A DNA stretch of 64,000 nt, from the NCBI RefSeq assembly GCF_043290135.1, contig NC_134702.1, positions 195,952,491-196,016,490 on the forward strand. Reading direction: 5' to 3'. Under the pieces are notes generated by a model, which saw only the letters and a program-made list of their open reading frames with translations, was not told the origin of the DNA and did no database searches. The position numbers and the translations under genes are program-made. The stretch's first letter is position 1. Every line of letters begins with the position of its first letter. Of this stretch, positions 11,654 to 22,581 are shown one piece after another. Source of the stretch: Rhipicephalus microplus. Its lineage: Eukaryota > Arthropoda > Arachnida > Ixodida > Ixodidae.

Positions 11654-11664
11654 CGTTATGATGC
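9112..11664 (-). repeat. 315-bp tandem array, about 8.1 copies, with a 630-bp higher-order repeat
   Basis: The anchor 'gcgtaggtgagcctcc' recurs at 9116, 9431, 9746, 10061, 10375, 10690, 11005, 11320 and 11635: seven spacings of 315 bp and one of 314. Units are highly similar. The four units nearest the right end alternate between two types (A: GASRCGNCSQGPLAGEF; B: VAAGYGNCSQVPLAGAF), making two nearly identical 630-bp dimers at 10394-11653. The array edge on the right is sharp: after 'gttatgatgctt' at 11664 the unit sequence stops. The left edge lies within a truncated unit. A 315-bp period equals exactly 105 codons. Confidence 0.95.
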
Positions 11665-11789
11665 TTTTACTGCTGCGGAATGGTTCTCAATCTCTATAAC
11701 GGCAGTGGTAGCGTTGTAAGGGCTGCGTAACTACTTCAAACACTCGGCTTCCACGCCGCTTTTTACTCAATGATGAGGACACGCATCTG

Positions 11790-12359
11790 ATGATTATCAT
11801 GTTAGCACCAGTCATATACCTTTATCATCCTTTCACCTCACGTAACACTAAATTTGGTGTATGTAAAGCTAGTGAAACGACTACAAGCGCATCATGAGCA
11901 CGGCATGTTGTCACATTGTTAATAGCTTGCATGTCATGATTATCATGTTTGCACCTGTCATACACCTTCATCATCATTTCATGTCACGTAATTCCAAACT
12001 TGATGCATCTGAAGGACATGTGAAGGAAGCGTGATGACCGCGAGCGCATCATGAGCGTGGCATGTCATGGGGTCATGCTCTTACATGACACGCATGTCAT
12101 AGTTTCCACGAAAGGTCCCGTTTCTTATATTCGCCATGCAATCATGTCATACCATTCCAGTTTTGTGATATGTCAACAACCTTAGGAGCAGCAAGACCTT
12201 GACATCTATGTAATGACATTGATGAGATATGTTTGATGATTGTCATAATATGAATAACATATGCTCATCATACAGCGATGTTGTGCCATACCAAATTTAT
12301 TGCACAACACATTGCCCAAACGGCCAGGAGGGCTATAAGTAGTAGGTGACTTGATAGAC

Positions 12360-12408
<49 letters not shown>

Positions 12409-12450
12409 CGGTCAAACTCGCCGAAGTTGGTCAAGGAATGCTTCCATTTA
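11790..12450 (+). mobile_element. GATA-tailed, monomer-repeat non-autonomous element, copy 1
   Basis: Two clear ~146-bp monomers ('gattatcatgtt' at 11792 and 11938, then '...catcatgagc.tggcatgt..tca...acatgac') precede a third, more degenerate one. A bridge with 'cataccaaattta' and 'cggccaggagggctataag' follows, then a pure (GATA)n tract at 12353-12408. The 3' tail 'ctcgccgaagttggtcaagg' leads to 'aatgcttccattta'. The same order of parts occurs at 31203-31905. No coding capacity. The layout of tandem core, microsatellite and short 3' hairpin resembles Helitron/Helentron-derived interspersed elements (DINE-1 or pearl-like); that placement is inference. Confidence 0.7.
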
Positions 12451-13097
12451 ATTGCCTCAGGCTTACTCTAGATCTAATTAGCACTCATGGTAGTTTAGCC
12501 TTCTCCCCCTCTCTCCCGTGAACGCAAGCTCAGAAATGTAGACGCTGTTGACTTGAAGCAAGTGCTATCGGAATGCAGTCTTCAGAAAGTTGGCGTTGCC
12601 TCGAAGTCGCGTGTATGCACCAAAATCACTGCGCACTTGTTTAACATGTGGGTGCGACCTAAGTGAGCAGAACCCTTCAGACAGCTCAGACACAGTACCA
12701 TAAGGCCCCCAAGACGAGGACGTCAATGCATGTTACTTACTACAATTCAAGTCTTTGTAATGCTGATATTGCGGTAGGCATTCAGGCCCCGTGCCATCAT
12801 CTTCAGTTGTCACGTTGCCAAAGGGAGAGCTGACACAGAGTGTGTGAGCTCTTCTTTTGACAACCCGTTAAGAATACGTTTCTTCTTCGTTCCAAGCTGC
12901 ATCAAACACAACTGGGGTTTTTCTTGTCGTAGCTCTGTCGAACTACTTATGACACTTCCTCACTGAAGATATTCTCCCTAACTCTGTTTTTTTTATTTGT
13001 GAATGGCCTTAAATTTTTACACAAACTTCAAATGTTTGTTTCTTGAAGTGAATGGCAACACCTTCATATCAAGCAAGCTGCACCTCGCTGATTTCTT
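12451..13097. other. no recognisable gene
   Basis: No element end, RNA gene or coding signal seen. Confidence 0.45.
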
Positions 13098-13300
13098 TTA
13101 TAGCACAAAACCATTGTGTCCATTTCGTAAATTGATGGTTTCGTTGAAGCCTCTTATGTTGATGCCTGCTTCAGGAATGTCATCCTTGCAATACCACTTG
13201 CATCGGTTTCCAAACTCCTTTCGTGCAAGACAAATCCTACTTCTCATAAATTTCTCTTTGCAAGACGCAGATATGACCACTCGTATGCTGGCCGCCTTGT
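13098..13300 (-). pseudogene. possible LINE endonuclease fragment
   Basis: A minus-strand frame contains IPEAGINIRGFNETINLRNG followed by HNGFVL, then a stop and KKSARCSLLDMKVLPF. The spacing resembles the 'I.IPGF...RxDRxxHGGGVALYxKxSxxC' region of CR1/Jockey/L2-type APE endonucleases, with the Gly-rich run degraded. No other endonuclease motif is preserved nearby, so the assignment is weak. The plus-strand 118-codon frame over the same bases (13003-13359) shows no domain and is probably its shadow. Confidence 0.3.
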
Positions 13301-14453
13301 CCGTTCACAAAGAATGGTCCTTGAAGAGTTCATTGCATTATTGTGTTAAAGGCGACTAGCATTCTAATACCCGAGTCCAACCGGACTTCGGTGTTAATAG
13401 GTATCAGCTTGCACACTTGGTCAAATGCTATTAAAAGCTGACTCCTGGTTCGCATTTGAGTTCTTTTTAGCAGCAGCTGCGAGTTCAAACACGAAGGGTG
13501 CGTACGCTGTCGCACGCTATGTACAGTACATTGTCGAGATAAGTATGCGACAATGAACGCTATGGGCGCGCGCGATAACGTAGCCACGAGCGATGTAGAG
13601 TGAGTGCATTCGACCTGCCGGTAACGCTGAGTGGAAACAGAAAGTTACTACACTGTAAAAAAAAATTCTGAGTTTGGAGTAAAACGCTTGTCTTCTAGCG
13701 ACCCTCCTCTTCGGGGTATTCTTTGCTCCGAATCTCTGGAGCAAACCGTTTACTGCAGCTGACGACTGCAATTGCGTGGAATATCCGGAGAGTTTTTCGC
13801 TGATATTTCACTTCGGCGAGCAGGATTTATCGCGTGGCACCACTAAAGCATCTTAAACGAGCTTTTTGCTCCAGCTGGCTGGAGTGATTACGTGGAACCT
13901 CCGAAGCATTTTTTGCGGGTTAATGATTCTAGCTATCCGGAGCTTTTGCGGGGCACCTCCCGAGTATTTTATGCATGCCCTTACTTCGTCTGGACAGAAT
14001 TGGATTTAGAGGTATCAGTAGCTGTTTAAGAGAGTTCGCTTCTCTATTTATTCTACGGTAATCGTGTCCCGACCCGCGTCGGATAGATGAGGGACTTCTC
14101 AATTGTGATGCCTGCACTGCAGAGTTACTGTGTATTTGTTTCTTCACAAAGCTTTGCACATGAAATTCAAGAAAACATTTGAGTTTTTACTATTTGATTT
14201 ATTCAAAATACGCTGCCTTTCTGGCTGATTACGAAGCATTTGGTAAAAAATATAAAAAGACAAACATACAAAAAGCCACCAAAACAAAATACAAGAAGAC
14301 AGATCGCAAGAAATCAACAGCACTCAAGTTTAAAGAACAGCGCTTCAAAATGAAGATGAGAATGCTGCAAAACGATGCACGACAAATGAAGAAAACGTGG
14401 CCACCGAGAAAAACTGTTCACAATCCCCGGTGGACCATTCATCAGCTTTTTTA

Positions 14454-14700
14454 CCCCGCCGCGATGATCTAGTGGCTAAGGTACTCGGCTGCTAACCCGC
14501 AGGTCGCCGGTTCAAATCCCGGCTGCGGCGGCTGCATTTCCGATGGAGGCGGAAATGTTGTAGGCCCGTGTACTCCGATTTAGGTGCACGTTAAAGAACC
14601 CCAGGTGGTCGGAATTTCCGGAGCCCTCCGCTACGGCGTCTCTCATAATCATATGGTGGTTTTGGGACGGTAAACCCCACATATCAATCAATCAATCAAT
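14454..14700 (+). mobile_element. Ruka-like tRNA-derived SINE, intact, with 13-bp TSD
   Basis: A tRNA-like head has an A box ('gatctagtggctaaggt') and B box ('ggttcaaatcccgg'). The conserved body runs 'gcatttccgatggaggcgga', 'ggcccgtgtactccgattta', 'ggtgcacgttaaagaacccc', 'tacggcgtctctcataatca' and 'gggacggtaaaccccacata', ending in (TCAA)n. A perfect 13-bp target-site duplication, cattcatcagctt, sits at 14436-14448 and 14701-14713; a short TTTTTA lies between the left TSD and the SINE start. The intact duplication and low divergence imply a fairly recent insertion. Mobilisation would need a LINE enzyme in trans. Confidence 0.93.
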
Positions 14701-14713
14701 CATTCATCAGCTT

Positions 14714-16900
14714 CGTTGACGACGCAAGGGTTCAGCTGTTTGCTTTCTGCATAATTTAGCAAGAAAATATTACACATTATAACGGGAAGTTATGCGATAT
14801 CCACAAAATTTGAGGACACTGAAGCCACGGATACTCGTTAAATTTGGTCCAGTCTGCGAGTGTACGGGAATAAATAGCCTCCCAAACCGAGTGCACATAA
14901 ACAAAACAAAGGACAAGCGTTCAATTTCACGAAAACGATTTCATGTACTCCGGTTCAGCCAGCCGATACGCCATGCAAACACACTTCCATGACGCGAACA
15001 AAGTTCAAAATGAATGAAAGTTTTCCTTATATTTCTAAATCAATAGCCCTACTCTCGCTGAAACATTCGGAAACATTTTTTCCCCACTAAAATGAGCGAC
15101 TTTTGGTACTCTCGAAGGCAACACCGAGATTGCCGGTCCTGATCAACTCCTAATTTCATCAGGCATTATTCATGATTTTACACATGCATTTTGTCGGTGC
15201 TTATCATCATACTTTAAGTAAATCACCATACAGGTTTTATGAGTGCGGCCTGTCTCTAAAGAATGTGTCTATTCTCTTTTGCAAAAAAAATCTACGAGAA
15301 ACGTTGGCACTGTTTTCCTTTTCTTTTTTTATTTGTACTGCAAACTTTGTTTTGGAAGTTGTCGTAGCAAAAAGTTTTCAAAGTGTAGTTATTGCATGAA
15401 CATGTATTGCTTCAAAACGAACAGTCTCAATCACAAAATATTGAAAAGTTGACAACTACGTAAAGATAAACTAGCACTAAAGGGTACCAACGTCACGCCA
15501 CGTATGCCAGCTGCATCTTCATCATATGCTGACAGAAATAAGGAAAGGTTGATGAGTTTGCCCAACATACACGTCCATGCAAACACTGTCTGGAGGCCAC
15601 GGAAGGTGATGAAAGTGAGGTGTCACGACGTGCGCGCCGACGGCCCAGGATTTTTCTTTTCCCTTATTCTGTCTGTTCACAGACTAGCGTCGTTGCATTG
15701 TCAAGGTCAAAATTATTCTTGCAGTCGAGCACTGTTCGTCAAAGAGAGAAAAAAAGAAGTGTTTTATTAGAGAGATATAGCACATGAAAGCGAACATTCC
15801 TATAGTTTTACCTCCTTGTTCGAGAAAACTTCAACTCCTGTCTCCACCATCTTAAAAAAAAGGCTCCATTCATGGACATTGCAGCAGAGCTGGTGGTGGC
15901 GGTTGTGGTTGAAAAAAGAAGACGCCTAATTTCTGAACCCCAGTAGGAAGCAGTGCGCAGCGCCAGTGGGTAGGTGAAGAGTGGATAGGAAGAACGTTAG
16001 AGCTGTTTTTCTTTACTCCCCTCAGGACTGAAACGAGAAAAAAAACAATGCAGCAGCGTGACACCTCTCTCTCCCATGATGAACACGGATAATGCGGCAA
16101 ATTTCTTGAGCAGCTGACCTGTCTTTTCTTTCTTTCCCTCCATCCAACGCTCAACCGTGCGCCTTTCCCCCTTTCCATGAAAACGTCGAGGACTCTGCAA
16201 CCCGTCCTGCCAAGCGACAGTTTTCCTGTTTGCCATCTTTTCGCATTCCTGGTCACTGGTTTAGTCCACTTCTTTCCCCTCTCTTGTCCTCAACGCACGA
16301 CAATCCCCGAAAATATATTAATGCCACTTGTACAAGCACCACATTTCTTTTTTACCAAAATTAGCGCGTGTATGCGTTTTAAAATATGCATCAAACACAT
16401 TGCCCTAGTTCATTTCACTATATTATAAAAAATGAACGTTGATTTTTGTCATTCGTGTTTCATTAGTTCACCTTACACGATGGATCAAAATATTTTACAC
16501 GCAGTAATAAACCTTACCAGGCTTTTACTGTTACAGAAAGCGGACAAGTATTATTATTTATTTTTACTGACAAAACAAATAATATTTTCAACCAGATAGG
16601 TTTACTTTTAACAGTTATTAACTTCTTTTACAATCAAATCACCACTAGGATAATTTTCATTATTGAGTATCAAAGCAGCTCTCCAAGTACTACAGTGGTG
16701 TGATCAATATTACCGAAGTATTAAGCAAAAGACATGGTGCAAACAACGTCTTATTGTAATTTCCGATGACTTGTTTACTTATATCCTGTAAAATTACATC
16801 CTGTAAAATTAGCCTATTAGTGATAACCTGTTTGGTTTCTCAATTTTCCAAACTTAGAGCTAACTGACAAGAAGAGCAGAGATAATTCAACAAGAGTTAA
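14714..16900. other. no recognisable gene
   Basis: Short overlapping frames on both strands (up to 128 codons at 15870-16256, minus) are low-complexity or basic and show no domain. No element other than the enclosing inverted CACTG ends was identified. Confidence 0.4.
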
Positions 16901-16910
16901 CTTCCCATTT

Positions 16911-16968
16911 GTTGAGCGACCCGGCGGTCGCTGAAGCTCACGCACCAGTGATCACCGGGTCGCTCAAC
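16911..16968. repeat. 14-bp perfect inverted repeat
   Basis: Arms gttgagcgacccgg (16911-16924) and ccgggtcgctcaac (16955-16968) pair perfectly around a 30-base loop. The loop itself contains 'ggtcgctgaagctcacgcac'. No coding context. It may be the fused ends of a small TIR element. Confidence 0.75.
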
Positions 16969-17510
16969 ACTCTAGTGATCACAGTGTGTCGTTTGCTGCC
17001 AGGAAACATCACACGATTGCCGTTCGCTCAACTCCCTTCTGTCGATGATAACCTTCATTTTTGCTTGTAGTCGCTTGTGATACCCAGAAGCTGCACGGAA
17101 CGATTCCTTTTTCTCTAACGCGGCCGAACGTTTCGCAAAATCTTCACTGCACCAGCTTGGTCTGCGCCATGTTGGTCTGTGGGGAATGGCCTCCCGGCGG
17201 CGAGGCTGCCAACGTCACTCCTTGAACAGCCATTAAATGCCGCTGAACGATGAGCCGGAGAGACTTCGGGGTATCCACCAAAGCAAAACCAATGCGCCGG
17301 AGCATTTCCGGAGCAACCACTGGAGCATATTCAGGGGATTGTTCCTGTTTTCCTCCGGTTCCCTTCCTCCGCGGCCCATCGGAGGAAAACGGTGGGAAAC
17401 AAATGTATTTGCTTCCGTAGAATCCGGTTTGAGTGAGACCACCGGAGGAGAGTGGTCGCATAATTCCCCGATTACTCTCAGGTGGGTATTTTTTTTGTTT
17501 ACAGTGTAGT

Positions 17511-18985
17511 GAAACCGGCGTGTGCTACATCTATCGTTAACGGCAGCAAGCATATCATTTTCAACAATTGGCGGCGCTGACCGTAGTCCAAGCGAGCTGA
17601 CGGCACGCGTCGGAGCGTTAGAGTAAAAAGTGCTGATGGCTGTACAATCAAAGTTTTGTCTCTCATTGCCCATTAGCTGGGATTGACAAGTTTAGGAAAC
17701 CCCCGTGCACCACTGCGTGCTTTGCACTTCCCCAAGTTTTTCCATTGCCTAACGCCACGATGAGCGCTAGCGTCAACGCCGCCGTCAATGCAAGTGCTAG
17801 CGACCGCTGCTTTGCATCTACTCATGGTTCCCTTTAGAGGGAGATCGCGTACTTATTATTTGACCGACCTAAATGCTAGGAAGCAGCCGCAGGCAAACTG
17901 CATCGAACGTGTGCACTCCGAGCCCTTGTCTATCGGACACTCTTAAAAAAAGAACTATTTTTGTTCCTGAAGTACACAGACTTTATGCAGTTGCAGACAC
18001 AGTGCGCATCGCGGTTCTGCAGATAGGCTTGTAATGCTCGAATCATGATGCCTTCTTTCACGGCAAGGGCATTTCTTTTTTTTTTCGGCGAAGATAAAAT
18101 TGAAGGCGCAGTCGTTCTTGAGAGGAGGAAATTCGTAGTTGCGGTGTCTTATCACTCCTTCTTTTCATTGCTCGGCAGAGGTCGCAGGTAAGTGATTGCC
18201 TCTTTCTTAAAGCAAAAATCGTTACGAGAAATCTTTTTTCCTGCTTCTTAACTTACATATAACTTCTCTGTCACGCTGTGGGTTGAACTTGTGGTCTTTT
18301 CTTCGGAAGGCCATTTGTGGCAGAAAAGGCTTTGCGAATGCGGGCCATTAGCACATACTGAGAGATAAGAAAACACGTATTGATAAATCGACCATGACTG
18401 TTATTAAAAAACAAGACAGAAACGCAGTACGACATGGTTTAAAAAGATAAAATTGGGTAACCATCTGTGTTATGAAAAAAAAAGACTACGGCTTCAGTTG
18501 AGCTTCCTTTTATTTAATGATTGGCGGTGCCGTGGCAAGCCTATTTTAGGCTTCGGGTGAGTGAAAAAGCGCACACCTAGCCAAGCATGTAGTAGAAAAC
18601 ACAATAGAAGTTGGGAAAATTTGTATTCATGTAGTATTAAAAATGGTTGATTTGAAAAAGCATAAAATAGGCTCATTTTAGCTGCGCGGGCAAAATGGCG
18701 CATTGTTTAGCGGCAGAACTCCCCGGAACAGGACGGCATGAAGGCATGCGTAAGATGGTAATATCCTCATTTTTAAAGACAAAGGGCAGTTTCGGCAACT
18801 AAGTTCAAAACGTCTTTAGTGGAGATGAAAATGAAAACAAAAGTAGGAGGAAAAATTGTATGTACTTTTCCAATCTTTGTAAGAAAAATATACCCAAGCA
18901 ATATATAAATGTGTTTTACCATAGATTACTTTGAAAACAATTAGGTTTTCAGGTAAATATATTTCACTTTCCGCTCACCTTCGAA
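17511..18985. other. no recognisable gene
   Basis: No coding or element signal beyond homopolymer runs. Confidence 0.4.
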
Positions 18986-18989
18986 GATG

Positions 18990-19205
18990 ATTTTGCGGTT
19001 GCGGTGATGGACTGCTGACGCACTGGGCACACGATTGAATCTTGGCCGCGGCACCGGCAATTCCTATATGGAGGTGAAATTGCTTGAGGCCCATGTACCT
19101 AAATTTAGGTGCACATTAACGATGTTCCGAATTTCCAGAGCGTGTCACTACGGCGTTTCTTATAAACATATGGTGGTTTCGGAACGTTAAATGCCGGATG
19201 TTTTT
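18990..19205 (+). mobile_element. Ruka-like SINE, old and degenerate copy
   Basis: The body words are recognisable with many substitutions: 'caattcctatatggaggtga', 'cctaaatttaggtgcaca', 'ttccgaatttccagagcg', 'ctacggcgtttcttataaac' and 'atggtggtttcggaacgtta'. The tRNA-like head (18990-19045) has lost a clear A box. No simple tail or TSD was found, so it is much older than the copies at 14454 and 42670. Confidence 0.85.
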
Positions 19206-20199
19206 AGTTCTTGTTGTGTGCGTCAGACTTTTTTCAGATGGTGTTTGTAAAGCCGATGCAGCGCTGCAAGGTACTGGTAGAAATGTAGAGCAATAACATA
19301 GCTATAAATATTAGACACAATATCTAGAAATTGATAAATTTTAAGTTCTTTGTTTGTACAATCCAGCCGCCATAAGGAGCTCAGAAGTTATATTGAATGT
19401 GTGCGCAAAAACATGTGGATTAGTTGTGCAACAACTCTTCGCTTAAATTCTTTTATGTCAAAGCTTGAATGCTGAATAATATTAGCACAGGAAATCACAC
19501 GGAGTTACTATTTAACTTACAGAGCAATAATTTTAGAGAAATTTCTGGAGGTGTTGGTCTGGTTTATCACATGCCTAGTCTGGTTTTTCGCATTATGATA
19601 TACCGAATTACATAATATGCAAAAGAAATATCACAGTCAGAATCACACATATGCCCACAAGATATCAATTGACAAAATTTCATGAAGTCACGCGTTCTTC
19701 GAGAACACCATCACTGCTTTTGTGTTGCGCATCGCAGAACCACTGTCTTGCTACGGACTGAGGAGAGGCCGCAGATCTGAGCTAACGATGCACCATACCT
19801 GAAAAGCCGCACTCAAAGTTTGTCGTTCTGGGTGCAGATAGCTTTCCTTACATAATTGTGTCCAGCTCTTCATGGTGCCGAGATTGTGATCAGTGATCAC
19901 CTACCCACTCGAGAGCCGTACTTTTCCAAAAAGAAGAATGTGTTGTTCGCGAGAGAGAGGGCGCGGCGATTGCTGAAGCGAGCGGACGCATGTTCGCGTT
20001 TGCTCCGATTTTAACGCATGAGTTGGCAGCAAAAATCACCGAATACCCACAAGTATTTCGTACCGGAAGATTCAGCTTGTCACCAGGAGTCATCTGACAC
20101 CGCAAACAAGTGGGAAGTCAAGTTGTCTCTACTGCATGGCCATTTAAACATCGGAGCCTGCGGATCGAGAGCTGGGACGCGCACATGCATGGCTGCCGC
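19206..20199. other. no recognisable gene
   Basis: AT-rich, with no coding signal. The 5' limit of the I-type LINE that follows cannot be fixed; the first convincing LINE coding similarity appears near 20200-20235. Confidence 0.4.
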
Positions 20200-20234
20200 C
20201 ACCGCCACTGCCACGAACACTGCTAAGCAGATAG

Positions 20235-20680
20235 GTGGTAGCAAGGAAATACCGGTACAAGGAAGTGCAAGGAAGCAACCACCAGATGGCCGACAGCAAC
20301 TGGAGGACACGCTACAAGACCTCTTACATCGTGAGACGTCGCCGTGGGGAGCGTCAACAAGTTTTGCCCAAGCCTACAGTCAGCAGTAACGATGCAAATA
20401 AGCAGGCCACTCTTCCTCCTCGACCACAAGCAGGCCGGGGCCGACCCAAATCCCGAACCCATTCAAGGCCCGGATCCAGGTCACGAAGTCGAACACCAGG
20501 ACCACACGAATTGAGGTGGGCAGACGTTCTCGCAAGAACGCAGCATAGATCTGAGGAGGCCGCCTCTGAAAGTTCATTGAAAAAGATAGAGTCAGAGATA
20601 GTTCAGCTCAAACAAAAGATTAGTCAATGCAATAAAAAAATGAATGCTTTAAGCGAGGAAAACCGCATGAATAAATAGAA
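20235..20680 (+). pseudogene. I-type LINE ORF1 (gag-like), C-terminal part
   Basis: The frame contains RTRYKTSYIVRRRRGERQQ, equivalent to the KFKTPYFVKQRRR segment after the zinc knuckles of the copy at 24985-30860. An Arg/Ser-rich linker follows (SRPGSRSRSRTPGP), then ELRWADVL, and a final coiled coil (SLKKIESEIVQLKQKISQCN) before a stop at 20676. The CCHC knuckles that should precede it are not readable in one frame. ORF1 proteins of this type bind the LINE RNA. The open frame starts at a GTG, so the true start lies further upstream and is lost. Confidence 0.8.
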
Positions 20681-21128
20681 GATTCGTAAATTTAAGACCT
20701 CAGAACAACACCCAGTAGATACCTGCCTACAAATTATGCCTGAAACACCTCTGGAACAAATAAAGAAGGGAGCAACCCCCCTCCCGCCCCCTAAACATAA
20801 AGTGGAAATTTAGAATAGCGAGGAAGGACCTACACGTACTATTATCAGTGATCCCACTCTTGCTGACCTGACGAAATCAGTTAAAAAAATCAGTGCGTGG
20901 ATTACCGCAACGTCTCGCCTCATACCTACACACACCGATCGTGTATATACGCTTACTCAATTATTACAACAGCAAAATGAGCACATTAACCAAAGAGTGG
21001 TAGCAGTGGAGTCGTGAACCTCCTCACAGCCATCCAACGGAATGGCACCCGGAATTCAACCATCGTGACCCATTTCACCACCCACCAGTTTTATTCAGCC
21101 GGCAACATTTATTTCCCCACTGCTCACC

Positions 21129-22530
21129 ATGGCTAAGGAACCTACGTACAACATTTGGCAGTGGAATTGTCGAAGCTACGCGAATAAAAAAAGCTGTTTT
21201 AACTCGATATATCCGTGGTAAGAATAAGCCAGATATTATTCTACAGGAGTCGCATGGTTTGGGCAAATTAGCAGGGTACCACACAATTGGCTATGCCACT
21301 GGAGATACTATCACCCTTACTACCCTAGTCCGCAGTGACCATACTGTTATGCAACTCGATACTAAAATTAGGCGCATTGATAACATTCTAAGTGAACTCA
21401 TACCACACCGCAAAACACACGCAATCTTCTTCTTAGTTAACATATACAGTAACCCCAAACACAATATACACAGGCTTGGCACCCTCTTTAAGGGCACTCT
21501 CAACATCACTGGTTCCATTTCCATTAAAATAGGAGGCGCTTTTAGTGCTACATATACAGCTTGCGGATATTTTTATGCCCACCCAAAAGATCGCGATCTC
21601 TGGCTCGACATCCAAAACGAAGGCTTAACACTCATCACGGATCCAAGCATGCCTACCCGGGCCGGCACCAGTTCTAGCAAGGACACTAGACCACGTCTCA
21701 CTGCCGTCAAGAATGCACCGACAACAACATGGCGTGACACACTAGAGGCTTTAGGTAGCGACCACTACATCATCAATATCCACATCAAAGGGGGCCCTCC
21801 CAAACCGGCCGGAAAACAACATAAGCTAGTCTATTGGGCCAAGTTCCACAAGTCACGAGAAAATAATTTCTCACCAATCGATGATATTGAACATTGGACC
21901 AACACTTTAAGACATCATATTGATCACGCTACACAAACAGTGCCCCCAGAGGTGCACCTTGAGGAGATTGATAGCCGAATTATGCATATGTGCGAAGCAA
22001 GACAATCACTCTAAAATAGGTAGAAAACGAAAAAATAAACAGGAACCTTCGAAAATGTGTAGCGCTCCTCAACAGAGAGATCGAAACATATGCTAAAGAA
22101 TTAGGCCAGCAACAGTGGCATGACATTTGTAACTCCATGGACAAGTAAAATAGGTTTTGGAAAAACATGGCACGTTCTCCGTTATCTATCATAACTTGAG
22201 AACAACGAAGCAGTCCACTGTTAACATATCAATAGGTTCATCCATGATTACGCAGGTACAGAGGATGAACTCTTGGGAGAGATTGCAAACACACACATCT
22301 TCCAAGCACCTCAACTATCCCCAGATTGTATAGGTCAGACAAATGCAACTCTTGACGAGAAATTTTCGGAAGCAGAGATTCGCGCTGTACTACACCGCTT
22401 TAGTACCAAATCCGCTCCTGCTTTTGACTCCATTGCGAACAAGACACTACGTAACCTAGACGATGAATTTATTAGTCACCGTACGGGCTAAATTACCGCA
22501 TGCTGGACCACAGGACGTTTACCCCCGCAG
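21129..22530 (+). pseudogene. I-type LINE ORF2: endonuclease and start of RT
   Basis: ORF2 probably starts at the ATG at 21129 (context caccATGG), giving MAKEPTYNIWQWNCRSYANK, the N-terminal APE-endonuclease motif. After frameshifts, 21259-22014 holds the middle of the domain: HAIFFLVNIYSNPK, then a damaged GGDFNA-like region (IKIGGAFSATYTACGY) and the intact catalytic-loop motif LGSDHY. The segment at 22273-22491 is the pre-RT region (FSEAEIRAVLHRFSTKSAPA), reaching about TTGRLPPQHE near 22530. The enzyme would nick target DNA to prime reverse transcription. Multiple stops and the missing Asn in the GDFNA motif make it inactive. Confidence 0.82.
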
Positions 22531-22581
22531 CACGAGCGCTTGAGCCGTACGATCTCGCAGCACGAGCGCTTGAGCCGTACG
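22526..22581 (+). repeat. 30-bp-period duplication at the RT deletion junction
   Basis: A 26-bp sequence beginning cgcagcacgagcgcttgagc occurs at 22526-22551 and again at 22556-22581, separated by 'atct'. It sits exactly where the coding similarity jumps from the RT N-terminal region (GRLPPQHERLS) to the RT C-terminal region (ERLSRTKAGRQI), with roughly 1 kb of RT core missing. It looks like a repair-associated duplication made when the core was lost. Confidence 0.85.

Larger units (their letters stand above)
13651..17508. mobile_element. segment bounded by inverted CACTGTAAA ends
   Basis: The left end reads TA then CACTGTAAAAAAAAATTCTG (13649-13670). The right end reads TTTTTTGTTTACAGTG then TAG (17491-17511). 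The ends are inverted copies of CACTGTAAAnAAAAA, each flanked by TA, as expected for a TA-duplicating transposon. Subterminal regions on both sides are rich in 'ccggag' and 'ctccgg' motifs and share a 'gcgacc...ctcctc' stretch in inverted orientation. The interior holds a Ruka SINE and no transposase. It could be one 3.86-kb element or two small MITEs of the same family in opposite orientation. Confidence 0.4.

Noticed and set aside
9112..11664. CRISPR-like array
   Set aside because: Units are 315 bp with no unique spacers, and the genome is eukaryotic; this is a plain tandem repeat.
14454..14530. Functional tRNA gene
   Set aside because: A and B boxes are present, but the acceptor stem is not paired and the sequence continues into a conserved SINE body; the same holds for the other tRNA-like heads.
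15870..16256. 128-codon minus-strand frame
   Set aside because: Basic, low-complexity, overlapped by other frames on both strands, and no family motif.
17144..17673. Overlapping frames of 90-146 codons on both strands
   Set aside because: They sit in the GC-rich subterminal region of the CACTG-ended element; GC content makes stops rare, and no domain is visible.
19890..19905. Short palindrome gtgatcagtgatcac
   Set aside because: Too short and without context to interpret.
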